Notes under the pieces: model-generated
Database searches by the model: none
The model's input: the letters and a program-made list of their open reading frames with translations, nothing else
Told to the model about the DNA's origin: nothing
Source of the DNA: Natronosalvus vescus
GTDB taxonomy: Archaea > Halobacteriota > Halobacteria > Halobacteriales > Natrialbaceae
Direction: 5' to 3'
NCBI RefSeq assembly: GCF_023973145.1
Contig: NZ_CP099546.1
Span: forward strand, 2,046,001 to 2,110,000
DNA length: 64,000 nucleotides
Shown here: positions 1 through 7,679 of the stretch, piece after piece
Position numbering within the stretch: position 1 is the stretch's first letter
Layout of the letters: the number at the start of each line of letters is the position of its first letter
Position numbers and translations under genes: made by a program

Positions 1-291
1 TACAATCGGTCGACCGCTTCCAGAGTCCGTCCCTTCATCAGTTGGGGCATCCAATTCGCGTGTGTACTGTCTTCCACCCAGCTCGAGTTCAACCGTGCCT
101 CGATCGGTGTCTGATTTTGGACGTGCCATCGTTCCCCCAAGGCCGCCGTTGATGGCCCGGAGGAGGGACGTACGGTTTGTGGCGTTCTCACCGACGAGAA
201 GCGTTAATCCCGGCTGAAACGTGAGTGTCGTCCGGTCAATCCCGCCGATGTTCGATACTTCAATCTGCCCATCGCTGGTACTGTGGCTCAT
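1..291 (-). CDS. Archaeal SMC/RecF-like ATPase, N-terminal part (cut by window edge)
   Basis: The reverse strand from 291 to the left edge is open for 97 codons with no stop. After a short beta-strand start it shows the P-loop-like string GENATNRTSLL (about residues 34-44). The usual Walker lysine is replaced by arginine, as I remember for the haloarchaeal family annotated as archaea-specific SMC-related proteins. Such proteins have ATPase ends joined by a long coiled coil, and some sit beside cell-shape or DNA-segregation genes. Only the first ATPase lobe is in the window, so the family call is good and the exact role unknown. It is transcribed away from the repeats at 491-1073. Confidence 0.7.
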   Translation of the reverse strand, partial: MSHSTSDGQIEVSNIGGIDRTTLTFQPGLTLLVGENATNRTSLLRAINGGLGGTMARPKSDTDRGTVELELGGRQYTRELDAPTDEGTDSGSGRPIV

Positions 292-490
292 CCTGGCCAG
301 GGTCGACGACAGCGTCAGTATATAACTCCTGGTGTGGGCTCAGTTGCTGCGGATTCTACGCTCAGCACTGATCGGTCTCTCGTGCGCTGCTGATTCTGAT
401 TCTCACTGTTACGGTTACTGGTCACAAAATCCGTTCCTGTGAACGTGATTCTCTGCGGTTGATAGCCACATAGCATCCGTTTCACGATAG

Positions 491-619
491 GGGAGGGGGA
501 GGGGGGTTGTCCGCAATTATACCACCACCGTAAGCGGGAATCCCTATTCATCTCCTTTTACGATACGAGTAGATAGAGGGGGAGGGGGGGGGGGGGTTGT
601 CCGCAATTATACCACCACT
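491..619. repeat. Tandem 90-bp diverged duplication with G-runs
   Basis: A purine-rich G-run followed by TTGTCCGCAATTATACCACC occurs twice, at 501-526 and 584-616, offset by 90 bases. The second copy has 13 consecutive G (584-596), the first six. A related inverted copy, reading TAATTGCGGACACCCCC on the plus strand, is at 4750-4766. The right copy is interrupted by the element at 620-1065. No gene is seen in 292-714. Confidence 0.7.
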
Positions 620-1065
620 GAGGGTGTCATAGAATACTTCCCATGGAATTGATTGCGTCGGCTTCTGCGGTAGATAAGCCGATACATACAGATGCGAACT
701 GAACAAACAATTTCCTAAAAGAGGCCGACTCTCATGGTCGGGCCCCATACGAATATTACCCATAGACCAACCAAAATAGAGAAAATACCTCCGACACGGT
801 AGAGAAGAACGCCTGTTTCGTTCAGACCGGATTCAGATGTTACTGAGACTGGATGACGCAGTTTGAACAGTAATTGCGGACGTGCAATCCCAAGCGTACC
901 GAGTCCGATAGCAAACAATCCAACGAGAACATCAAGCATATGTAATCGAAAATTGGCATCTCATATAAGTTTCAATCATTAGCTGGATATGCTCACTACT
1001 TCGCCTGTACTGATCGTTTGTTGGTAGCCGTATAGAGGATGTGAGAACGATTCTATGACACCCTC
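620..1065. mobile_element. 446-bp non-autonomous element with perfect 16-bp TIRs and 8-bp target duplication
   Basis: GAGGGTGTCATAGAAT at 620-635 is matched exactly, inverted, at 1050-1065. The element is flanked by the direct repeat CCACCACT at 612-619 and 1066-1073. No transposase is inside; the only plausible gene is a 74-residue membrane protein on the minus strand. An 8-bp duplication is typical of the IS1595 group (family knowledge), which is known to carry passenger genes, so mobilisation in trans by such a transposase is an inference. Confidence 0.8.
715..939 (-). CDS. Small two-helix membrane protein (element cargo)
   Basis: A 74-residue protein with two hydrophobic segments (about residues 2-20 and 46-64), joined by a short loop with basic residues. 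This layout is common in small haloarchaeal membrane proteins that begin just after a start codon. It is the only credible open frame inside the 446-bp inverted-repeat element, so it is either a passenger gene or a captured neighbour. No function can be assigned. Confidence 0.5.
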   Translation of the reverse strand: MLDVLVGLFAIGLGTLGIARPQLLFKLRHPVSVTSESGLNETGVLLYRVGGIFSILVGLWVIFVWGPTMRVGLF

Positions 1066-1148
1066 CCACCACTAGTAGCGGGAATTACTGACCATCCGCT
1101 GTTGTAACATGAGCGTGTTTGCAAGTATGACTTCTTTCGATTCACCAG

Positions 1149-1181
1149 ATTGGGCTATGAGACGTGTTCTATGACACCTAG
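1149..1181 (-). repeat. Solo terminal repeat of the GTGTCATAGAA family
   Basis: The reverse strand reads GGTGTCATAGAACACGTCTC, nearly the same as the ends at 1938 and 23082. It lies 115 bases beyond the complete element and has no partner of its own nearby. The rest of 1066-1258 shows nothing else. Confidence 0.55.
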
Positions 1182-1258
1182 GTTGGTTAGCTAATTATGA
1201 GGGAAAGTGGTAAGATAGCCGTCAAGATTAATTCACATGACTGAGAAGTCCACCTGTA

Positions 1259-1918
1259 ATGTCAAACTCAGAAAAAGATAGCGGCAATGGGAGACGACCG
1301 GCTGGTCAATCTAATGCTGGGCAGGAACGTTCATTTCTGGATGATGTACCCTGGAAGCGGGCGCTCTTATTTGGGATCGGGGCCTTCGTTGTCGGGATGG
1401 TTCTCTTTACTGGCCTCATCTTTGTTGAGGGAGCGATAGGTGACGATCTATCAGAGGATCCATCCGATGAAACTGCCGAGGACGACGAACCAGGGGTTGC
1501 CACGCTTGTCGGTTGGCTCTACTTTGGCGGACAGTTTGTTGATATCGAGATGTCGTGGGCGTTAGGCACAGAGAGTATGAACCTGCTTGACGAAACGTCT
1601 GCGGATCTGACGATTCCAACGGTAGTCTATTATCTAGTACCCGTACTGGTTCTCATCGCCGCTGGCTACAAGTTGGCCTCACAAACACTCGCTGAAGGTT
1701 CAACACCAGAAGAAGGAGCAAAGATTGGTGCTACTATCGCAGCGGGTTACATGGTTGCTGTCGTATTTGCCACTCAAATATTCACGTGGAGCATTCAGGA
1801 CGGGAGTACGACTGGAAGCGTAAACGTGGCGTTCACGGAAGCGATTCTGATATCCGGTCTGATGTATCCACTACTCTTCGGAGCGATTGGTGGGTATCTC
1901 GTTTTCCGTGAGAACTAA
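1259..1918 (+). CDS. Haloarchaeal integral membrane protein, unknown function
   Basis: A 219-residue protein. It has a charged, Ser/Gly-rich tail (1-28), a first membrane helix (about 35-57), an acidic extracytoplasmic loop rich in D/E (60-80), and three more hydrophobic segments (about 120-137, 154-172, 194-214). This four-helix layout with an acidic loop is common in Halobacteria. The start is the first ATG of the frame. It stands alone between two repeat-rich gaps and I recognise no enzymatic motif. Confidence 0.65.
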   Translation: MSNSEKDSGNGRRPAGQSNAGQERSFLDDVPWKRALLFGIGAFVVGMVLFTGLIFVEGAIGDDLSEDPSDETAEDDEPGVATLVGWLYFGGQFVDIEMSWALGTESMNLLDETSADLTIPTVVYYLVPVLVLIAAGYKLASQTLAEGSTPEEGAKIGATIAAGYMVAVVFATQIFTWSIQDGSTTGSVNVAFTEAILISGLMYPLLFGAIGGYLVFREN

Positions 1919-1935
1919 GCCTTCACAATGAGTCT

Positions 1936-1996
1936 GCGTGGCATAGAACACGTCTCATACTCTCCACCTGACGATTATACGCCACCCTGTTCGTGT
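1936..1996 (+). repeat. Diverged copy of the GTGTCATAGAA terminal repeat (about 55 bp)
   Basis: TGGCATAGAACACGTCTCAT, followed by a CTCCACCTGACGATTATAC-like stretch, parallels 23082-23143 with scattered mismatches. It is a left-end orientation copy just after the membrane-protein gene. The rest of 1997-2302 holds no recognisable gene. Confidence 0.55.
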
Positions 1997-2302
1997 ATGA
2001 CCCTATAATTTCGCCAGCCATTGATTTTGGACAAAACGAGATTAAGGACGGTAGCCTTAATGATCTACATTGATGGCGATTTCACTTGTGTGGGTTGAGA
2101 CCGGTCAGGACAGATTCCAAACACGATTCACTCCTGATTCCAAGGAATGCAACAGATTTCCTATCCAATTAGCTCATTTTCTCCCCCGCTAATGGAAACC
2201 GGAACCCGTAATTCCACACCACACTACCATAACACCCCGTTGATTCACACTTACTGGCATTCAAGTGTTGGGGGTTCAAGATCGAACCGTAGATTGTATT
2301 AA

Positions 2303-2887
2303 ATGGGCCAAATGTCCACTTCTGGGCAAATGCTTATGCGCTTCCGGACAAAATATGAGTCAATGATTCATCAGAATAAGAATCTAACAGAACAGGATGT
2401 TGTAGCAGCTGTACGTAAGCATGGTTCAGAGCAAGTTCTTTCTCATGTAAAGGATGCTAAACGGCACAAGATTGACCCTGAGGTTGTTCGCTTTGTCGTA
2501 GAGGATACAGTATCCATCTGGTCGAAACTTCAATTGGAAGTGCCTTACCATACAACAGACCCGACGTTCATAGAAATTTTATCACACATTAGCCTCGATA
2601 TGGCGGAAGATCGCCTCAACTCACTATTCACTGACACGGCGCAGATAACCGTACTCGAGAGACTGAATGAATCGGCAACGATCGCAATTGGCGAGAGAGA
2701 TGGCCACGTAGGAGAATTCTTGGATGATTGCTATCTAGTTTCTCAATCATTGTTGGTAGAAGCCCATACTGAGATGGCCAGTCAGTGGGGTATTGATGTG
2801 TGTTTGTATGATGGCTTGGTCTTCAGTGTGCCAATTGAGGAGCTTGAGAGGGTAGAAAATGCTAAATACAACGTTCCAAGCTTGTGA
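2303..2887 (+). CDS. Orphan soluble protein, unknown function
   Basis: A 194-residue, mainly alpha-helical, moderately acidic protein without signal peptide or membrane segments. The start may be codon 1 or the Met at codon 4 or 10. No family motif was recognised. Its codons are more AT-rich than those of the core genes at the right of the window, as for other orphan genes of this island. It is flanked by gene-poor DNA on both sides, so no operon context helps. Confidence 0.5.
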   Translation: MGQMSTSGQMLMRFRTKYESMIHQNKNLTEQDVVAAVRKHGSEQVLSHVKDAKRHKIDPEVVRFVVEDTVSIWSKLQLEVPYHTTDPTFIEILSHISLDMAEDRLNSLFTDTAQITVLERLNESATIAIGERDGHVGEFLDDCYLVSQSLLVEAHTEMASQWGIDVCLYDGLVFSVPIEELERVENAKYNVPSL

Positions 2888-3614
2888 TCATCATATCGTA
2901 ACGGGCTTCGCAGGGTATTGCTTTTGGTACCAGAAGCTCTTCTTCAATCCTTCGTAGGAGATACCCGCCGTCGACGGTGCTTTTCACTCATAGAAGGGTT
3001 TTGCTATTGATTCAAGCTTCTCGAGAGTGATAAACCAAAAATGAAAATCCGTTTGCTGCCAAGCAATCTGCCTCATAAAATCCTGAGCGTACACTGGTCA
3101 GAGTTTATCCTTTCTGAACGAAAGTCACAATGTCAATCTCCGGGAAATCGAGTAGTTTCGCACGATCCCAATTCCCGACATGGAATCGAAATACTTGATG
3201 GAATAAATTATAACGGGATCAACAGCCACTCGCTGAAAGACCTATTGGTGCAGAAACTTTGTATCCAGAGAAGGGTGACCTTCAACAAATAATGGGGTCG
3301 CCTCGAAGACAGATGCCAGTTGCTGAACTCGGACGGCTTCCAAAACAATAGTGAAGCGGATTCAGTACTTTTTAAAGCACCTTTCAACAGGAGATACGAA
3401 CTCAAAGATCTTTATAGGTGGTCTATTCGGTTCTAAGGCCGCGCTGTCATTCACGCAGAACTATATAAGCGTAGAACACTCTGAGATTATTATGTAATGA
3501 CATCATTACTAATTCAGAACAGTAGTGTTCTGGAAAACATTAGTAGAGAAACGAGGTTAACAGCGTTCACAGCCAACGAACAGACCACTCCTGAAGTCGT
3601 GTATGGGGGATTAA
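2888..3614. other. Gene-poor stretch
   Basis: Several short open frames occur here, the longest 83 codons (3041-3292), but none has convincing composition, start context or similarity I can name. The palindrome CCGTCGACGG at 2968-2977 resembles the longer palindrome at 6662-6681; both lie shortly after a gene end. I see nothing else to annotate. Confidence 0.4.
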
Positions 3615-4388
3615 GTGGTGAGTCATATGCTTGCTGAAGTAAATAACGATCCCCGAGTCTGTTGTCCTATCATCTGTGGGGAGTATATGAGAGCTACTGG
3701 GTTCTTCTATACTACTGGCACAGAGAACTACTTAATTACCGCTCGTCACAATGCGTTGCCAACAAAAGCCACCATTTTGAGTCCGTTCACTGGAGGAAAG
3801 TATTACTCGATCACCACTAACGACTTTCTGCCGGTGATTGATATCTATCTCCGAAGAAAGGACGAGTGGTTCCATCATCGGTTAGATCTGCGCGATATGC
3901 CGAACGGTCATGTTATCACCATTCCGAAGCTGGATCTGCTGGCGATTCGGATCCCGTTCGACCCAACCACATTCCAATACTCCGTGTTCACTGGCCAGGA
4001 TGTCACGCTCCCATCGGAGGAGGAAAACACGCTATCGGGATATGGATTTGGAGGTGGAGCCTTTTCTGACGAAGAGGAGTGTCACGATGTAACTGACCCG
4101 GGTAGTTATATCTCAAACCCTATGGAGATAACCCTCGAGAATACCGCGATTCACGTACCAGAGAAAGCAAAGCAGTTTGAGCCAGTTTTTGGTATTAGTT
4201 GTGACCCCACACCGGAGATCGACTCAATATACAACGGCATGAGTGGGTCACCAATTATTGGAGATGGCCTCGTAGGGGTGTGGTCAGGTACTGCCAGGGT
4301 TCCCAGCGTTGATGATCCCAAACATGAGACGTATCTTCGTGTTCACTACTTTGGCGTGGAACTACTCAAGCGGGCCTTCAACTCCTAA
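3615..4388 (+). CDS. Trypsin-like serine protease domain protein
   Basis: A 257-residue protein (GTG start; an ATG at 3627 would shorten it by four residues) with the pattern of a chymotrypsin-fold protease. It has GFFYTTG...LITARHN with the candidate catalytic His45, then KLDLLAIRI with candidate Asp107, and NGMSGSPIIG with candidate Ser210. The last string matches the GxSGxP signature. There is no signal peptide or membrane anchor, so it should act in the cytoplasm. Stand-alone trypsin-like proteins occur in prokaryotic defence islands, often as effectors with a sensor protein. No such partner is adjacent here, so a defence role is only inferred. Confidence 0.7.
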   Translation: MVSHMLAEVNNDPRVCCPIICGEYMRATGFFYTTGTENYLITARHNALPTKATILSPFTGGKYYSITTNDFLPVIDIYLRRKDEWFHHRLDLRDMPNGHVITIPKLDLLAIRIPFDPTTFQYSVFTGQDVTLPSEEENTLSGYGFGGGAFSDEEECHDVTDPGSYISNPMEITLENTAIHVPEKAKQFEPVFGISCDPTPEIDSIYNGMSGSPIIGDGLVGVWSGTARVPSVDDPKHETYLRVHYFGVELLKRAFNS

Positions 4389-5947
4389 TAAACGGCATAC
4401 CTTCTCAACGTTCATACATCATCTCACTGTGATCGACTAATAGCGAACTGGTACCAGGTGAGAACGAACGAGTGAAAGACTTAACTCCGAACATGAGTTA
4501 TTTCTCTGATTAATATTTCGAGGGTGGATGGTGTCCAGACGGGAGTAGATCGGATCAGATGGCAAAAGTTTGCATCAAGACCGCATGTGAACTATGCAAT
4601 TGCTATGATGTAAGCGAGGCCATAAGAGCTTCTTTGAGCATATCACATCAGCTTCATTTGAAGGTGCAGAGGTTGAAGATCGACTCGATGATCTACAAGG
4701 CCAACCTGACTAAAGCGAATACCGCCGTCGGCGGCGGCTTCGTGTAATAATTGCGGACACCCCCGTGTGGGAGAGTTAATCGAAACCCACATTCGGCTTT
4801 CCCACACCGCTGATCACGAAAAGAGGGGTACCTACACTGAGCCAAAATCAGTCTGCCATCTCTCCCATCTCAAAAGTAAGTGGACTTTTGGAATATCTTA
4901 TTCGTGGCACCTCAATTTATACTGAAACGGTTGACAGACTGGACACAAGCTTTGCCCGAAACCGACAATTCTGCGCTGGATTTAGGCGAGTCACCACGAG
5001 CAGGTGTGCAGTGACTCTCAGTGGCTACGATAGCGGGTTTGTCGTCCCTGCCGAATTGCCGATAAAACGAACGCTATTTCTTGAAATGTTTTTTGCTACT
5101 ATTTTTTGTGTCTGCTGATCTACGATACCCTTTGTAATTGTGGAAGCTGCTGTCGATGAGGTCGGATACCAACATTACTTTTCCATCGAATATTCCTTCC
5201 CGTAATAGTGTAACTTTGTGTTCGTCTGAAACCTTAAGATCGGAAGTAGAACACTCGGTATGGCCTCGGCAACGGCCACTGAATCAACATGGACAAAACA
5301 CAACGTGGCCGATCATAACTGAAGCAGAAGGAATTGTCGAACACTACAATGAGGACGGTGGGGGAATGAAATTCTAGAAATATGCATTTATAAATGCAAC
5401 AAGTATAAGTCAATACTACTCGTACTTTACCGTATGACGCCTAGTAGAGCGTAACGAAGGGGGTGGTTGCCCGAGGACGCTCTAGTGGCAACAGAAAAAC
5501 TCCACCAAATTTCACGTTCTATTTACTTCTGCTTGATTCTCGAGATCGACTGTCTGAGTGGACTACATAGTCGATTTGAGTTCATACGTTCGTTACTACG
5601 ACAGCCGTTTCCAGATGGCCTCGTCTGCAATGGCGACGGAGTCGAAAGAGTCGGAGCCTATAACGTGTTACAAAAAATTTTATATGAAAACCCGCTTCGA
5701 TTTGAGTTGATAATTGGTTTGACTTCGAATCGAATTGTTGCTATACCAATTGAACAGTTGTTACTCCTCTTGGTGATTCACCAATCGATTTAACGAGGGT
5801 TGATTGAATTCGATAATCACGTGAACCACTTCAAGGGCAGGTCTTGGAATATTCCGTCATAATCTTCACAGAGTTACGATAGTCCGCTAATAATATTTTC
5901 CAAATATGGCTAATGCTTTTCTTCATTGACTTCGTATATTATCATAT
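4389..5947. other. 1.56-kb gene-poor stretch with possible gene remnants
   Basis: No intact gene is supported. Short open frames at 4559-4747, 5138-5377 and 5467-5793 have island-like codon use and could be remnants, but I recognise none. The stretch contains the inverted relative (4750-4766) of the 507/597 repeat and a perfect 16-bp palindrome, TGCATTTATAAATGCA, at 5383-5398. AT-rich DNA precedes the next gene. Confidence 0.4.
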
Positions 5948-6634
5948 ATGAGTGGTATAACTCTCTCTGACGAATTGCTTTCAAACTTTAACCAGGTCGC
6001 TAACGAACGGGGTGACGATCCGGATGCTACCTTAGAGCGGATGCTTCAGGATTACATCAATCGTTCAGACATGACGAGGAAGATTGACGAAATCCACGCG
6101 GTGCTGGTCGTGGAAGGGGAAGACGCTGATGTGACTACATTCACTGAATCACTCTCCGATTACGATCCAGAAGATCCTCAACCAGTCTCTAAATCTGCAT
6201 TGACAGAAATTTCGGAGTACGATGCCTGTGAGATTCAGATCGATCGCAATGATGTGAACGAGATACCCGGAACAAGACTGGAAAGGCGACGCCTTATTCG
6301 TGCTATCGCAAGATATGAGTGTGATGCCATCACAAAAGCCGAACTCACAGCTCTCGCTGATGATCTCATAGGTCTCGAATCGGATTATTACCGAAATGAG
6401 TACGTCGACAAGATCTGGGAGAAACTGATCAGAAGCGGGTTTGATCACAAACTTCGGTTCACGGACAACAAGGCCGCGCTAGCGTATATGGATCAACTCC
6501 TGGAAGATGATGATGAGGTGAATCCGGTAGAGATTGACCAGATAACTGGTCTATTAGCTAGAGAATACCGTGATAACTACGAGATGGCCGTTTTGAACGA
6601 GTATCGAGAACAGGTGAACCTCGACCCAATGTAG
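5948..6634 (+). CDS. Orphan protein with ribbon-helix-helix-like N-terminus, upstream of BREX
   Basis: A 228-residue acidic protein. The first 40 residues (ITLSDELL ... then a helix ending in MLQDYI) look like a ribbon-helix-helix or antitoxin-type DNA-binding N-terminus. The remaining 180 residues are helical, charged and unrecognised. It is co-directional with the BREX operon and ends 187 bases before brxA, with a 20-bp palindrome in between. That would suit a regulator of the cluster, but the position is the only evidence for such a role. A toxin partner is not visible. Confidence 0.5.
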   Translation: MSGITLSDELLSNFNQVANERGDDPDATLERMLQDYINRSDMTRKIDEIHAVLVVEGEDADVTTFTESLSDYDPEDPQPVSKSALTEISEYDACEIQIDRNDVNEIPGTRLERRRLIRAIARYECDAITKAELTALADDLIGLESDYYRNEYVDKIWEKLIRSGFDHKLRFTDNKAALAYMDQLLEDDDEVNPVEIDQITGLLAREYRDNYEMAVLNEYREQVNLDPM

Positions 6635-6661
6635 GAGCGGTTGGTATCGGTCTCGTTCTTC

Positions 6662-6681
6662 ATCCGCCGTCGACGGCGGAT
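6662..6681. promoter_or_regulatory. Perfect 20-bp palindrome between the orphan gene and brxA
   Basis: ATCCGCCGTCGACGGCGGAT is fully self-complementary. It begins 28 bases after the stop of the preceding gene and ends 140 bases before brxA. It could be an operator for a dimeric regulator or form a transcript hairpin that ends the upstream gene. A shorter relative is at 2968-2977. There is no U-run after it. Confidence 0.5.
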
Positions 6682-6821
6682 TGATTTCTCTATTCACCCT
6701 GAAGAATTGCACTCTGATTTGATTACTACCTCACATCACCTGAAAACAATTGTCGGTCGGTGCCTCTGAGGGGGGCTGAGTCTATCCTCATAAGCCCGAC
6801 CATATCAAATAAGTGTCCTCA

Positions 6822-7679
6822 ATGGCTCGAGAGAGTATGAACAATCGTAGGGACGATCATCGGGCGGCCATTCCATCACTCGATGGTGCCTTCTCTCGAG
6901 ATACCGTCTCGATGGATCTGACGATGTGCGGCCTCCTTGTCGACAAGGCAGAGGAGATGGCGCGCCTCTACGCGACACATCGAGACTGGACGACTGTAGA
7001 GGATAGATGGTTCGACGAGCGCCGTGATGGTCGAAGCACTCGAGGCAGCTCGCGCAAAGTCTATCGCGTCTTGAGTTCACGCTTCAAAACTGCTGATCGT
7101 AAACTGCCTGCGATTACGCAACTCCCGTCAGTCTTTAAACAGTGTGAAACCACACGCGATAAAGCACAGGTTCTGTACTTCTATCTCGTCGAAGAGGATC
7201 CGCTGGTTCAGTATGCTATTCACACATATATTAACCGACTCCTCGAAGACGGAATCGAGGCACTCCAGTTCGATCAAGAATCCATCGAGGCAATTCTCAA
7301 CGGCTTCAGCTACGCTGATGGGGGCGAATTTGACTACGCTGCGTCAACGACAGTTCGATGGGGCGAAGGGTTTCGCGGAGTCCTCCGTGAGATTGGCGTA
7401 ATTGAATCCCAACAAGCACTCGGTGGTCAGGTTCCCACCATCGGTACAATCCCACTCTTAGTCGCCTCAGGATATTCGTGGGAGCAAGATGGTGAAGAGT
7501 GGCTCACACAGCCACTGGGATGGCTCTATCTCTTCCAGCAGCACCCATACTGGGAGTCATTGGCCGAACGACTCAGTCAACATCCAAGTTGGGACGCGAG
7601 CGGGCTTCATGGTGAAATCAAGTTGCAGCCTGTTGGTGATACGTACGGATGGGCAGACGTGTCGGAGGTGGAGAAATGA
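6822..7679 (+). CDS. brxA: BREX protein BrxA (DUF1819-like)
   Basis: A 285-residue protein from the ATG at 6822; an in-frame GTG at 6813 is possible. The middle part, RDKAQVLYFYLVEEDPL followed by helices, resembles the DUF1819/BrxA family of small DNA-binding all-helical BREX proteins, which are usually about 200 residues; this one has an N-terminal extension. It is the first gene of the cluster, and its stop overlaps the next start (ATGA). A dedicated promoter probably lies in 6682-6821, but the TATA candidate there is weak. Assignment rests on partial motif likeness plus strong context. Confidence 0.75.
   Translation: MARESMNNRRDDHRAAIPSLDGAFSRDTVSMDLTMCGLLVDKAEEMARLYATHRDWTTVEDRWFDERRDGRSTRGSSRKVYRVLSSRFKTADRKLPAITQLPSVFKQCETTRDKAQVLYFYLVEEDPLVQYAIHTYINRLLEDGIEALQFDQESIEAILNGFSYADGGEFDYAASTTVRWGEGFRGVLREIGVIESQQALGGQVPTIGTIPLLVASGYSWEQDGEEWLTQPLGWLYLFQQHPYWESLAERLSQHPSWDASGLHGEIKLQPVGDTYGWADVSEVEK

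Noticed and set aside
871-890. TAATTGCGGACGTGC inside the small membrane-protein gene as another copy of the 507/597 repeat
   Set aside because: Only about a dozen bases match and they are coding; the G-run and flanks are missing.
5467-5793. 108-codon frame as a gene
   Set aside because: TTG start, no recognisable pattern and no promoter; kept only as a possible remnant in the gene-poor stretch.
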